64,000 nucleotides of DNA from Mogibacterium diversum (GTDB lineage: Bacteria > Bacillota > Clostridia > Peptostreptococcales > Anaerovoracaceae), in assembly GCF_002998925.1 (NCBI RefSeq), contig NZ_CP027228.1, positions 992,001-1,056,000 of the forward strand, in the 5' to 3' direction. Each line of letters starts with the position of its first letter. Position 1 is the first letter of the stretch. This document shows, one piece after another, positions 35,864 to 45,275 of the stretch. The position numbers were made by a program, and so were the translations under genes. The notes under the pieces are model-generated. The model was given only the letters and a program-made list of their open reading frames with translations, did not search any database and was not told the origin of the DNA.

Positions 35864-36904
35864 ATGGCACTAACTGCTAAGATTGATTACACTAAGTACA
35901 CTGACGCTATCAGAACTATAGAGGCTCACACTGAAGGTGAGTACTGCAGAGTAGCTCTCGATTGTCCAAAGACAGAAGGAAACACAATGATTGAGAGAAA
36001 GCATTACCTCGAAGAGCACTACGATTATCTAAGAACCGCTCTCATGTTCGAGCCTCGTGGACACCACGATATGTTCGGTGCTTTCGTTGTTGAGCCTTGC
36101 AATAAGGAAGCTGATTTCGGCGTATTCTTCATGGACGGTGGCGGATACCTCAACATGTGCGGTCACTGCACAATCGGTGTTGTAACAGCAATCCTTGAAG
36201 GTGGTCTAATGGAGATGAAAGAGCCTCAGACTGAGGTTGTTCTAGAAGCTCCAGCTGGTATCATCAGAACTGTTGCTGATGTTAAGGATGGCAAGGTTAC
36301 CGGTGTAACTCTAACAAACGTTCCTTCATTCAGATATAAGAAAGATCTTCATGTTGAATTCGAAGGCAAAGACGTTGTATACGACATCTGCTTCGGTGGT
36401 TCTTTCTTCGCTCTTGTTGATACAGAGAAGAACTTCGGAATCAAGGTTGGCCCTGACACAGCTGGCTTCCTAACAAGATTCTCAAGCTTCATGCTACAGG
36501 AAGTTAACAAGACCGTTTCCATACAGCACCCTGAGCTAGATATCACATCTGTAGACCTAGTTGAGAACTACTCAACAACAGATACCCCAGATGCAGACCT
36601 ACGTAACCTCGTAGTATTCGGAGATCCTGCAGACCCTCAGCTAGACAGATCCCCATGCGGAACTGGTACATCAGCTAAGATGTCCCTGCTCCATGCACTC
36701 GGAGAACTTCCTGTTGGTAAGGAGTTCGTTTACGAGTCATTCATCGGAACTAAGTTCTACGGCATGATTCAGAGCGAGACAAAGGTTGGCGAGTTCGATG
36801 CAATCGTACCTCAGGTAAAGGGTGGTGCATATCTCTGCGGAGAAGCTACTTGGTTCATCGATCCAGACGATGCTCTAGGAAAGGGTTTCGTAGTTCCTAA
36901 ATAG
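35864..36904 (+). CDS. prdF: Proline racemase
   Basis: 346 residues. Both catalytic cysteines are present: Cys99 in NMCGHC and Cys265 in DRSPCGTGTSA. The start ATG follows GGAGG with eight-base spacing. It interconverts L- and D-proline so that the prd complex, which acts only on D-proline, can use L-proline. It is transcribed divergently from prdC and ends at a strong terminator. Codon use is strongly biased to highly expressed codons. Hydroxyproline epimerase is the alternative member of the family, but the locus decides for proline. Confidence 0.95.
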   Translation: MALTAKIDYTKYTDAIRTIEAHTEGEYCRVALDCPKTEGNTMIERKHYLEEHYDYLRTALMFEPRGHHDMFGAFVVEPCNKEADFGVFFMDGGGYLNMCGHCTIGVVTAILEGGLMEMKEPQTEVVLEAPAGIIRTVADVKDGKVTGVTLTNVPSFRYKKDLHVEFEGKDVVYDICFGGSFFALVDTEKNFGIKVGPDTAGFLTRFSSFMLQEVNKTVSIQHPELDITSVDLVENYSTTDTPDADLRNLVVFGDPADPQLDRSPCGTGTSAKMSLLHALGELPVGKEFVYESFIGTKFYGMIQSETKVGEFDAIVPQVKGGAYLCGEATWFIDPDDALGKGFVVPK

Positions 36905-36931
36905 TATATAAATATGATTTATACTCATAAT

Positions 36932-36966
36932 AAATACGGGCTGGCAAATGTCAGCCCGTATTTTTT
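36932..36966 (+). terminator. Terminator of prdF
   Basis: Perfect 12-bp stem AAATACGGGCTG (36932-36943) / CAGCCCGTATTT (36952-36963), followed by T. Confidence 0.9.
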
Positions 36967-36979
36967 CATCTCTTTATTT

Positions 36980-37008
36980 AAAATAAAGAGCCAGGCTAAG
37001 CCTGGCTC
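36980..37008 (-). terminator. Terminator of the stand-alone PrdA N-domain gene
   Basis: Perfect 9-bp stem GAGCCAGGC (36988-36996) / GCCTGGCTC (37000-37008), T-rich after it on the minus strand. Confidence 0.9.
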
Positions 37009-37050
37009 AAAGGAGTTGATCAATCTATCTATGCGGTAAAAATGATGGTT

Positions 37051-37473
37051 CTAAACTGGGAACTCAATTGCGATGTCTTTGCCCTCCCCGATATAGAGCT
37101 TAACAACGCCGCCAACAACTGACATATTAACGTTCTGTACTTGTCCACCAATTGAAGGTTCTGTCAATGCGCCAGCTTCTGCCACTTCTTCAGTCTCTTC
37201 AGCAGCCTCATCGACTTCTTCGTCGTATTTATCAACAATGTCTGGAGTAATTGGAGTTAGGGAATCAACGGTCTTAGTTAGCTTCGATCCGTTGAGCACC
37301 TGTCCAAGCTTAAGCGCTCCATCGATGTTAAGTAGTCCAGTATCAATTAGATCAGGAAAAATTGCCGGATCTTCAAAGTTTGCCGGAGTTAGTTCAGTTC
37401 CCTCCTCCGCTCTGCAGCATAGAACCGCAGGGTCATTCTTGTGCGCTTGCGCTGTTTCAGCTGTAATTGACAT
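37051..37473 (-). CDS. Stand-alone PrdA N-terminal module (PrdA-like protein)
   Basis: The start is the ATG at 37473 (140 residues), preceded by GGAGGTG; an in-frame ATG at 37488 is part of that site. From residue 1 the protein is almost collinear with PrdA residues 1-about 155: the starts MSITAETA, NDPAVLCCRAEEGT, FEDPAIFPDLID, LNGSKLTKTVDSLTPIT and the final KLYIGEGKDIAIEFP all have direct counterparts. It has no pyruvoyl cleavage region. Synonymous sites have diverged, so it is an old copy that is kept as a gene. It has its own terminator and GGAGG site. Possibly a partner that swaps with, or titrates, the N-domain of PrdA. Confidence 0.85.
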   Translation of the reverse strand: MSITAETAQAHKNDPAVLCCRAEEGTELTPANFEDPAIFPDLIDTGLLNIDGALKLGQVLNGSKLTKTVDSLTPITPDIVDKYDEEVDEAAEETEEVAEAGALTEPSIGGQVQNVNMSVVGGVVKLYIGEGKDIAIEFPV

Positions 37474-37647
37474 TACATACACCTCCATAAATTTTCATTT
37501 TCATTACGTAAAAGAGATTACCACCTACGGCATTTAATCTCAATAGATTTGCCTATAGGTAAAATCTATTTGAAGATGTTCTATTATTAGAGGTTTAAAA
37601 TTGAAATAATCAATATCAAATTGAATGGTATTGCATCTACAAAAAGC

Positions 37648-37681
37648 AAAATACTGCAACTCAGCTGAGTTGCAGTATTTT
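37648..37681 (-). terminator. Terminator of tRNA-Arg
   Basis: A perfect 34-bp inverted repeat (arms AAAATACTGCAACTCAG and its complement, no loop spacer) starts two bases after the tRNA 3' end; on the minus strand it ends in TTTT and a further TTTTT lies just beyond. Confidence 0.8.
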
Positions 37682-37682
37682 G

Positions 37683-37759
37683 TGTGGTGCGCCCACAGGG
37701 ACTCGAACCCCGAACCTTCACATTCGTAGTGTGACGCTCTATCCAATTGCGCTATAGGC
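37683..37759 (-). tRNA. tRNA-Arg (anticodon ACG)
   Basis: Minus-strand cloverleaf: acceptor GCGCCTA / TGGGCGC (one wobble), D-arm GCGC..GAGC, anticodon stem TCACA/TGTGA with loop CTACGAA (anticodon ACG), T-arm with GGTTCGAGTCC, discriminator A and encoded CCA. Confidence 0.95.
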
Positions 37760-37828
37760 GCTCAAAGCACTATAACAATTTAACATGGTATAGTGCTGTT
37801 GTCAAGTAAATTCAATGGTCTTACAAGC

Positions 37829-38662
37829 TTATCTTTCAATTTTACTTTTTTGACTGCGTGCCACTATGCCGAGTACTATCTCTCTTGGTACAAACTTTGA
37901 AGCAATTGCAGCTACTTTAACCATCATATTAGGAACTATGATAATCTTGCCCTTATCCGCTTCGTCTATGCAATACGATACACATTCACGCGCAGATATT
38001 CCCTTAAGCGAGAATTTCACGTTTGCAACATCGTTGAACTCTGTATTTACCGGCCCTGGGCAGAGCGCATGAACCTGGGCGTGGCTACCGAGGAGTTTCA
38101 GTTCTTCTGCAAGTGCATTTGTAAGAGATACGACATAGGATTTGGTCGCATAGTACGTCGCCATATACGGTCCTCCTGGCATAAGTCCAGCAACAGACCC
38201 TACGTTGATGATATGTCCATAATCCCGCTCTATAAAATGCGGCATCATCTGATGTGCGATGTAGTGAAGAGCCTTAACATTGACATCTATCATGTTTAAA
38301 TCATTCGAAATATCGCTCTTATCAAATCTTCCCACCGCTCCGAAACCAGCATTATTGATGAGTATGTCTAAAGGCATCTCGCGCTTTGATTTGAGATGCG
38401 AAATAAGGTTCTCGCATTCATTTAAATCTGATAAATCCGCTGTTATACACTCACACTCTACGCGGTAATCGCTTGCGAGTTCCTGACCAAGGTCAACGAG
38501 CCTATCCTCTCTTCTTGCAACCAAGATAATTGAATATCCTTCGGCTGCAAGCTGACGTGCAAACTCCGCACCTATACCAGAGCTAGCACCAGTTACGCAA
38601 GCTAGTCCGCTGGACGGCTTATCGCACTTCTTATTGGGAATGCTAATGGTCTGCACATTCAT
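37829..38662 (-). CDS. Short-chain dehydrogenase/reductase
   Basis: 277 residues, classical SDR: TGASSGIG (24-31) for NAD(P), NNAG (103-106), Ser156 in INVGSVAG, and the YxxxK pair Tyr170/Lys174 in TYYATK. Arg50 after the second strand (LVARRED) suggests NADP(H). A short non-homologous N-terminus precedes the fold. The start overlaps the stop of a small membrane peptide gene. Similar enzymes in Clostridia are annotated as DltE-like or YqjQ-like oxidoreductases; the substrate is not predictable. Confidence 0.88.
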   Translation of the reverse strand: MNVQTISIPNKKCDKPSSGLACVTGASSGIGAEFARQLAAEGYSIILVARREDRLVDLGQELASDYRVECECITADLSDLNECENLISHLKSKREMPLDILINNAGFGAVGRFDKSDISNDLNMIDVNVKALHYIAHQMMPHFIERDYGHIINVGSVAGLMPGGPYMATYYATKSYVVSLTNALAEELKLLGSHAQVHALCPGPVNTEFNDVANVKFSLKGISARECVSYCIDEADKGKIIIVPNMMVKVAAIASKFVPREIVLGIVARSQKSKIER

Positions 38663-38763
38663 TAGAATCTATTTCTCCTATTATTCTTGTATAGCAACAT
38701 AAAATAGTAAATGCATAGAGCAAATAAAATTCCGCCGAGCACAACGCTTATTATGCGAATCAT
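38662..38763 (-). CDS. 33-residue single-pass membrane peptide, coupled to the SDR gene
   Basis: A short frame read from the ATG at 38763 to TAA at 38662-38664. The product starts MIRIISVVLGGILFALC and ends with a basic tail (KNNRRNRF): one membrane helix with a positive inside end. AGAAGGTG lies seven bases before the ATG, and its stop overlaps the SDR start as TAATG, a translational coupling signature. No homologue is known to me; it may anchor or regulate its neighbour. Confidence 0.6.
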   Translation of the reverse strand: MIRIISVVLGGILFALCIYYFMLLYKNNRRNRF

Positions 38764-38837
38764 AGTAGCACCTTCTTTCGATAAATAGTATTAGCGACAC
38801 TTAATAGCTTTGGTTCCACTTTCATAGCGAGTATCGC

Positions 38838-40817
38838 CTAGTTCTTAGAGTAGTATTTGCCCCTCTTCGGATAAACTTCCTTGATGGTTCCCTTGCGGAA
38901 TTCAGCATTCAGCTGCTGAAGGTCATCTATCTGAGACTGCAGCACCTTCCCTATGTCCGTATCTATAATAAGCATACGAGCAGGAAGGGTGTGAGTTGTA
39001 ACGATATTAGGATTATTAAACTCTTGCGTACCGTCTGGCTGGAGCGGATGGTATGGTTCGTGTTCAGATAGCGCCATAAACCAGGAGTTAAATATAAACG
39101 TATATCCGGCAATTCCAGTAGTCTTCTGATAAGCCTTTGAAATACCACCGTCGATAACTATAAGTTTACCTTCTCCCTTGATTGGGCTTTCTCCGTCCTT
39201 GATTTTAACCGGAACATGCCCATTGAGGATAATCCCTTTCGATGGGTCAAGATCGAAGTCACGGATAATTTTGATGCAGATGTCCTTATTCTTAATCAGC
39301 TTATAATACGGAACCGTGTGCTCCTTGTGAGTTGATTTATCTGCGATAAAGAGCCTCTCAAAGGTAGTCATCTTATCCTTTCCAAACAGCGGCGAATCTG
39401 GTCCGAGCCAGAGATACCACATTAGATTTGCAGCATCAGCCTTATCGAGTTCGCATCTAGGATTGAAATAGACTTCTCTTAGTTCCTGGTCAAGCTGTCT
39501 CATGAGCCCTGCCCCATGGTTTGTCTTACCAGCTATTGTAACTTCCATGAAATCGCCATCCTCCGTAAATGGGATGCATCCATGGAACAATAGGTTGCCA
39601 TTGTATGTTGTAAAAAGAGCTCCGTGAGTATATAGAAAGTTAATGTGCTCCTGTAGCTTCTTGGAATTAGTTATAGATGCCTCAAGCGCAACCATTACCT
39701 CCTCCTCTTCAGGACTTAGCTTGTATGGATCTGCTGGGTCGATAGTAGGAAGGTTCGTATCCTTGATCGGATAAACTTCTCCGTAGCAATTAACTGTTCC
39801 CTCATCCAAATTAATCTTATCAAGCATCAACCTGTGATCAAGCTTGAACTCCGGATGGTTCATTATAGTCTGACCTTCAACCTTGAACTGGATAATCGCA
39901 ATCATCTTGTGCATCTTAGCTGCAAGCTCTTCAGGAATTGGGTCAAATCTGTTCTTTTCGAGTACATGAGGCATAAAACCTGTACAAGGATCATCTCCAT
40001 AAATCTGCTGCGCTCGTGTCGCTAGCGGACGCAGATTGATGCCATACCCATACTCTAGCATATCGAAATTATTGTAGCTAACGTTCATGCGAATGATATT
40101 TGCAATGCACGGTCTATTCCCGCACGCTGCACCCATCCACACAACGTCGTGATTACCCCACTGAATGTCCACACTCCGTCTAGACATGAGGAAGTCCATA
40201 ATCCTGTGAGGTTTAGGGCCTCTATCAAAGATATCTCCGATGATATGAAGGTGATCGACAGCCAGTTCACTTATCGTATTAGCAATCTCAGTGATCAGCG
40301 TCTTGGCAATTTTAAATTCAATTACTGAATCAATGATTTCTTGATAGTATTTCTGTCTGTTATCATCATCATCTGCAAACATCAGCTCATCCATAATATA
40401 ACCAGTATTATCAGGAAGAATTCTTCTAACCTTGGATCTGGTATACTTGTTAGATACTGCTCTGCAAATGATTATCAATCTATAAATAGCAGAAGAGCAC
40501 CAAGCATTAAAATCGGCTTCATTTGCCTCTCTTCTCTTAAGTTCATTTATCGGATCGTATATGAGCGCCGCTAATTGCTCTCTATCTGTTGCGCTAAGAA
40601 TCGCCCCAAAGTTCTCATCGATTTTCATCTTGATAGTACCAGATGCACTGCGCACAAAGTACTGAAACGCATCATATTCACCGTGAAGATCGCTTAGAAA
40701 GTATTCTGTCCCCTTCGGCAGGGCGAGAATCGCTCTAAGGTTAACAATTTCTGCATTGACAGAGCGATGATTTGGATATTTCTGAGCTAGCATCTCGAGA
40801 TACTTATTGTTAGACAT
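38838..40817 (-). CDS. fbp: Fructose-1,6-bisphosphatase, class III
   Basis: 659 residues, the long Firmicutes-type FBPase with a calcineurin-like metallophosphatase core: SDLHGEYDAF (42-51), GDIFDRGPKPH, WGNHD and LNGHVPVK supply the metal ligands. It hydrolyses fructose-1,6-bisphosphate in gluconeogenesis, which would suit an organism growing on amino acids. Its start overlaps the murA stop by eight bases. No regulatory site is visible. Confidence 0.96.
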   Translation of the reverse strand: MSNNKYLEMLAQKYPNHRSVNAEIVNLRAILALPKGTEYFLSDLHGEYDAFQYFVRSASGTIKMKIDENFGAILSATDREQLAALIYDPINELKRREANEADFNAWCSSAIYRLIIICRAVSNKYTRSKVRRILPDNTGYIMDELMFADDDDNRQKYYQEIIDSVIEFKIAKTLITEIANTISELAVDHLHIIGDIFDRGPKPHRIMDFLMSRRSVDIQWGNHDVVWMGAACGNRPCIANIIRMNVSYNNFDMLEYGYGINLRPLATRAQQIYGDDPCTGFMPHVLEKNRFDPIPEELAAKMHKMIAIIQFKVEGQTIMNHPEFKLDHRLMLDKINLDEGTVNCYGEVYPIKDTNLPTIDPADPYKLSPEEEEVMVALEASITNSKKLQEHINFLYTHGALFTTYNGNLLFHGCIPFTEDGDFMEVTIAGKTNHGAGLMRQLDQELREVYFNPRCELDKADAANLMWYLWLGPDSPLFGKDKMTTFERLFIADKSTHKEHTVPYYKLIKNKDICIKIIRDFDLDPSKGIILNGHVPVKIKDGESPIKGEGKLIVIDGGISKAYQKTTGIAGYTFIFNSWFMALSEHEPYHPLQPDGTQEFNNPNIVTTHTLPARMLIIDTDIGKVLQSQIDDLQQLNAEFRKGTIKEVYPKRGKYYSKN

Positions 40818-42093
40818 CGTGTTCCTCCACTCTCATGAGGTCTGCACCTAGACTCTTGAATTTTCCTACAAAATCTTCATATCCTCTTTCGATATGATAT
40901 ATCTCACTCACTTCAGTTGTTCCAGTTGCTACTAATCCTGCAAGTACCATTGCCGCACCCGCACGAAGGTCTGTTGATCTAACCTTTGCTCCATGAAGCT
41001 GCTTGCCTCCAGGAATCGTCGCCTCTCTGCTGTTATCTGTAGAAATGTCCGCACCCATACGATTAAGCTCAACAACGTGCATAAAACGATTTTCGAAAAC
41101 TGTCTCTCTAACGACGCTAGTTCCCTCGACAGTAGTCAGAAATGCCATAAAAGGTGACTGAATATCTGTCGGAAAACCTGGATATGGCAGAGTTTTGATA
41201 TCAGTCGCAACGAGATTTCCCTTAGTTGCATCTACGAGGATGCCCTCTTCATCGACATTTACCGAAACTCCGCATTCCTTTAGCTTGGCGATTATCGGTC
41301 TTACATGACCAGGAATACCGTTTCTAATGAGTACCTTTCCCCTTGTGATAGCAGCAGCTAGCATAAATGTTCCACATTCTATTCTATCCGGAATAACGGT
41401 GTGAATCGCACCTGAAAGCTCATCAACTCCAGTAATACGTATGGTATCTGTGCCGGCACCTTTAATTTTCGCTCCCATCTTGTTCAGCATATTGGCTAAA
41501 TCGACAATCTCAGGTTCCTTGGCTGCATTCTCTAGAATAGTAGGCCCCTTGGCAAGCGCTGCTGCCATCAAGATATTCTCTGTCGCACCAACACTAGGAA
41601 AATCAAGGTAAATCGCATCACCTACAAGACCGCCTTTCGGTGCTTCGATTATGATACTCGAATTCTCTAGGTCCTCCGTCACGGTTGCTCCAAGAGCTTT
41701 GAATCCTTTGAGGTGAAGGTCGATAGGTCTCTTCCCGATAGTGCATCCTCCTGGAAGCGGCATAACGACCTTGCCACATCTTGCAAGAAGTGGACCCATA
41801 GCCATTGTAGAAGCTCTCATCTGGGACACGAGCTCGGCATCTCCTTCAACCGTAGTAATCTCAGCTGCATTGACCGACAGCTTACCTGGATCAGACATAG
41901 ATACGACAGCTCCAAAGCTCTCGAGCATCTTGCGCATAACCATTACATCTGACAGGTCTGGGACATCATCGATCACACATGTGTCTGGAGTCAGCAGAGT
42001 CGCTGCCATGAGCGGAAGAACCGCATTCTTTGCTCCGCTAATTTTAACCTCTCCTTCTAAAGGTCCGCTATTGTTAACTAGTATCTTTGCCAC
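40810..42093 (-). CDS. murA: UDP-N-acetylglucosamine 1-carboxyvinyltransferase
   Basis: I start at the GTG at 42093 (427 residues): AAGGAG lies nine bases before it and the product then begins [10 protein letters not shown] like other MurA proteins; an ATG at 42138 has no such site. It has the Lys22-Asn23 pair ([11 protein letters not shown]) and the PEP-reactive Cys117 in [17 protein letters not shown], so it should be fosfomycin-sensitive. It catalyses the first step of peptidoglycan precursor synthesis. It overlaps fbp. Confidence 0.95.
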   Translation of the reverse strand: MAKILVNNSGPLEGEVKISGAKNAVLPLMAATLLTPDTCVIDDVPDLSDVMVMRKMLESFGAVVSMSDPGKLSVNAAEITTVEGDAELVSQMRASTMAMGPLLARCGKVVMPLPGGCTIGKRPIDLHLKGFKALGATVTEDLENSSIIIEAPKGGLVGDAIYLDFPSVGATENILMAAALAKGPTILENAAKEPEIVDLANMLNKMGAKIKGAGTDTIRITGVDELSGAIHTVIPDRIECGTFMLAAAITRGKVLIRNGIPGHVRPIIAKLKECGVSVNVDEEGILVDATKGNLVATDIKTLPYPGFPTDIQSPFMAFLTTVEGTSVVRETVFENRFMHVVELNRMGADISTDNSREATIPGGKQLHGAKVRSTDLRAGAAMVLAGLVATGTTEVSEIYHIERGYEDFVGKFKSLGADLMRVEEHDV

Positions 42094-42167
42094 TGAAATT
42101 TCTCCTTGATAAATAGATATAGAGATGCCGAAAAGCACCTCTTAAATAATTGCCTTATCTTATATAG

Positions 42168-42569
42168 TTATCTGCGTTTTCTCTTGCGAATCCTGTTAGG
42201 ACGCTCGTAATTCATCTCGTCCATCTCATATCTATTCGCACGCTTCTTCGACTTTCTGCTGAATGACTTGAGTGCACCAGCGGCAGTTCCTACATTGCCT
42301 GCAGTCCTAATAATAGACCGGTTCTCATTAATTTTATCGCTCACACTCGTAAACATGTCAATCGCATGGTCTATCTGCTCATCAACCTGTTCAGTTCTAG
42401 CTGCTGCAATTGTTGTCATCCTCTTGGTATCAGCTAGCAACTCATCCACGTTTCTAAGCGTGTCAGCAAGCTTGATAGCCAATCTAATCAAGAAAATTAT
42501 GAGTATAAAAAGTGCGATTAGCACTAGCAATATTGCCGCCTGCTTGATATCTAATGAGACTCTCATCAT
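42168..42569 (-). CDS. Small DUF948-like membrane protein
   Basis: 133 residues. One membrane helix (about 10-33, ILLVLIALFILIIFLIRLAI) is followed by an amphipathic, coiled-coil-like stretch (LADTLRNVDELLADTKRM) and a very basic tail (RKSKKRANRY, IRKRKRR). This matches the general layout of DUF948 proteins. Located 75 bp upstream of murA. Function unknown. Confidence 0.65.
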   Translation of the reverse strand: MMRVSLDIKQAAILLVLIALFILIIFLIRLAIKLADTLRNVDELLADTKRMTTIAAARTEQVDEQIDHAIDMFTSVSDKINENRSIIRTAGNVGTAAGALKSFSRKSKKRANRYEMDEMNYERPNRIRKRKRR

Positions 42570-42687
42570 TCCCTCCTTCTACTCTTTAGGTAGTATATAA
42601 ATTATACCTTAGGCATATTGTATGTTCAATCTTATAAATATACGATATCTCATATATTCCTTTATGATATTCATCTTTCATGCAGTT

Positions 42688-43434
42688 CTATAAATATATG
42701 CGTTTGATCAAATCTGTATATCCGGAGCCATCGGAATTGTAGACTGCAATCTCTGGCAGCATCTTAAGGTCAGGCTTTGCACCTGCTACTGCATGGATGA
42801 GAACCAGATTCGCTGGTTCATTGCTGCTCGGTACGACGAGTTGCAGCTCCTTGGGCTCCAGTGCTGCTGCTCGCAGGGCTTCGAAGATGTCCGGTAGGCG
42901 CGATGGTCTATGAATCATGTAGAAGTCGCCTCCGGACTTCAGAATCTGACTTCCACACTTTGCAAATTCAGTGACTCCAGCCGTGGTCTCGTGCCGCGCA
43001 ATGAACTTTGCACTATCTTCGTTTGGAATCCCAGAACCACGCCTAAAGTAAGGTGGGTTGGTGACAACAGCGTCGAAAAAACCATCGTATCCATCAAGCT
43101 GAGAAACATCTGTGAGCACGAAGCTTATTCTATTCTCAAGAGCATTCATCTCACGTCCACGCATTGCTCTATCAAGAGCTATGGGGTTCCTTTCAAATCC
43201 TACAATCTCAGATATAGGGAGTTTATGTGCAAGTATAAATGGAATAATCCCATTCCCTGTCCCGAGGTCAGCTACGCGCATCTTGAGCCTACTCTTGACA
43301 GGTTTAGCACCGGTTTCGCCACTGGCAAAAGCTGATAGCAAAACCGCATCAATACCGTAGCTAAAGCCATCCCCCTGTACTACTTTAAATCCACCCATTC
43401 CTATATCATCGATTCGCTCTGGTTTTCTCTGCAT
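42688..43434 (-). CDS. trmN: tRNA1(Val) (adenine37-N6)-methyltransferase-like protein
   Basis: 248 residues. The SAM motif I is ADLGTGNGIIP (55-65) and the N6-adenine/Asn-type motif is NPPY at 126-129 in VVTNPPYFRRG. The protein also has the RIDDIG start and the RPSRLPDIFEAL segment shared by TrmN6/YfiC-YabB proteins. The target is probably A37 of tRNA1(Val). It is part of the ricT-holB-tmk neighbourhood, as in Bacillus yabB. Confidence 0.88.
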   Translation of the reverse strand: MQRKPERIDDIGMGGFKVVQGDGFSYGIDAVLLSAFASGETGAKPVKSRLKMRVADLGTGNGIIPFILAHKLPISEIVGFERNPIALDRAMRGREMNALENRISFVLTDVSQLDGYDGFFDAVVTNPPYFRRGSGIPNEDSAKFIARHETTAGVTEFAKCGSQILKSGGDFYMIHRPSRLPDIFEALRAAALEPKELQLVVPSSNEPANLVLIHAVAGAKPDLKMLPEIAVYNSDGSGYTDLIKRIYL

Positions 43435-43474
43435 ATCTCAGGTCCTCACCATAAGGCATCTCAATATACCTAAA

Positions 43475-44392
43475 CTAGTCACGCGTTAGCTCTTTAATCT
43501 CCTTCAGAGTCTCTTCGTCGAGGTCTCCTAGGTCATCATTTTTCTTGTGGTGGTGTTTCTTATCTATTCGCTTAATTTCTTTTTTGAAATAGATATTGTA
43601 ATCAGGACCGAGCGTATCCTCTCCAGTTTCTTTATCCTCGACGATAAGTCTAGCTGTGACCTTTCCATTAAATAGATCGACGTTTACGACCTTAGCTATT
43701 CCGTCAGGAGTCTCGATGCGCTCTCCCTCATTAGGCATCCCCTTGCGGAGCTCCTGATAAGTCTTATTTTCAAAGTTTAAGCAGCACATAAGTCTACCGC
43801 AAGTACCAGATATCTTGGATGGATTGAGAGAAAGATTCTGCTGCTTTGCCATCTTGATTGAAACCGGCTGAAAGTCATTTAACCACTTGCTGCAGCAAAG
43901 CGGTCTGCCACAAATCCCTATGCCACCGAGCATCTTCGCCTCGTCTCGAACGCCAATCTGGCGAAGTTCTATTCTCATCTTAAACTGGGACGCAAGGTCT
44001 TTTACAAGCCCCCTAAAATCAATCCTTCCATCTGCTGAGAAGTAGAATATCACCTTTGTACCATCTATCGTAAATTCCGCATCCACAAGCTTCATATCCA
44101 GCTTGTGCTGCAGAATCTTCTCTTCGCAGACCTTCATAGCGCCGTCACGCTTAGCAAGATTGTCCTTGTATCTCTGTATATCTTCCTTCGTCGCCTTGCG
44201 CTCGACACCCTTGAGCGGTGCAACAAGCTCACTCTCATCGATCTCACAGTTTGCTATTGAAATATGACCGAGCTCCATGCCCCTAGCTGTCTCCACTATT
44301 ACTAGTTCACCGAGTTCGTAGCTAACCCCTGCTGGATCGAAGTAATATGTCTTGTTGGCTTTCATAAAGCCTACACCTATAATTTCTACCAT
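43475..44392 (-). CDS. ricT: PSP1-domain protein RicT (YaaT)
   Basis: 305 residues. The PSP1 domain carries the cysteine set GICGRPLCCSKW and GTCGRLMCCLNFE, which binds [4Fe-4S] in the RicA-RicF-RicT (Y-) complex. In Bacillus this complex controls RNase Y and mRNA maturation and the phosphorelay. RicA and RicF are not in the window. The neighbours holB and tmk upstream and trmN downstream are the common Firmicutes arrangement. Confidence 0.92.
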   Translation of the reverse strand: MVEIIGVGFMKANKTYYFDPAGVSYELGELVIVETARGMELGHISIANCEIDESELVAPLKGVERKATKEDIQRYKDNLAKRDGAMKVCEEKILQHKLDMKLVDAEFTIDGTKVIFYFSADGRIDFRGLVKDLASQFKMRIELRQIGVRDEAKMLGGIGICGRPLCCSKWLNDFQPVSIKMAKQQNLSLNPSKISGTCGRLMCCLNFENKTYQELRKGMPNEGERIETPDGIAKVVNVDLFNGKVTARLIVEDKETGEDTLGPDYNIYFKKEIKRIDKKHHHKKNDDLGDLDEETLKEIKELTRD

Positions 44393-44447
44393 TTATAAAA
44401 TCCCCTTCTTATCTATTAAAAACCGAATTTAAACATCCGGATAGTTG

Positions 44448-45251
44448 CTAACGATTATTTATGTTATTTCTGCTCAGAAACAATGAATTTAACGCATATT
44501 CTGGGCTCATGCCACGCTTGATATTTATCCTCGTCTCCTCAACTTTATCAATCATCTGTAGAATAGCTCCAGCATCCTTAGGAAGTCTTTCACCACCTAT
44601 CAGCTTTTCGTGCAAATTATTCTCCAGTGCATCAAGAAACTTAAACGCCTCCTCGTTGCCTTTAAAGCTTTTCCTAATGAGTTCGCGGATTTTGAAAAAA
44701 TACGTCTTACCAAACCACTCTTTCATCAGAAGCTCAATGCTATCTGAGTTTGCAAAATCGCTTGTTTGTTCATGCATTCTTAATTCGACACATCTGGACC
44801 TTACTGTAGGTAGAAGCGACTCTTTGTTATCTGTAGCGAGAATGATTACCGTACCAGGATATGGCTCTTCCAATGTTTTGAGCAGCTTATTCTGAACTAT
44901 TTCGCTGAGCCTCTCTGCGTTATCAATGATACCCACATTGTGCTCTCCATAAGGTCTCATGCTAAGTCTTTCTATCATGGCTGCTGCGTCAGCCGTCTTA
45001 TAAGTTTCCTTACCGCTCTGGCTCATAAAGAGCAGATCTTCATGAGTACCGCTGCTCACTCTTATACAGGCGGGGCAGCTTCCACACGCATGTCCAGACA
45101 AGTCCGTATTAGGGCAAATTATATCTTTTGCAAAGCTTCTGATATAATCATCCCTTTCTTCACCACTTCTTCCCTCTATGATGTATGCATGTGCATATTC
45201 CCGTGCCATATCTCTCCCGTATCCTCCGATGCCTGTAAAATATTCAGTCAT
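44448..45251 (-). CDS. holB: DNA polymerase III delta' subunit (HolB)
   Basis: 267 residues, shorter than usual. It has the AAA+ clamp-loader layout: a degenerate nucleotide loop (EGRSGEERDDY), the four-cysteine zinc module C-x(8)-CGSCPAC (about 50-65), the IIDNAERLS helix, and SRC arginine finger motif (VRSRCVEL). A P-loop lacking the GKT motif suits delta', which does not hydrolyse ATP. It lies between tmk and ricT, as in Bacillus. Confidence 0.92.
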   Translation of the reverse strand: MTEYFTGIGGYGRDMAREYAHAYIIEGRSGEERDDYIRSFAKDIICPNTDLSGHACGSCPACIRVSSGTHEDLLFMSQSGKETYKTADAAAMIERLSMRPYGEHNVGIIDNAERLSEIVQNKLLKTLEEPYPGTVIILATDNKESLLPTVRSRCVELRMHEQTSDFANSDSIELLMKEWFGKTYFFKIRELIRKSFKGNEEAFKFLDALENNLHEKLIGGERLPKDAGAILQMIDKVEETRINIKRGMSPEYALNSLFLSRNNINNR

Positions 45252-45275
45252 CTATCTCGCTATATTATCCCTATA

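Noticed and set aside
37648..37681. Attachment site or mobile-element end next to tRNA-Arg
   Set aside because: The 34-bp palindrome is a perfect hairpin in the expected place for a tRNA terminator, and no integrase or duplicate of the tRNA end was seen.
37540..37746. 68-aa ORF over the tRNA-Arg
   Set aside because: It reads through the tRNA; the cloverleaf and CCA explain the sequence.
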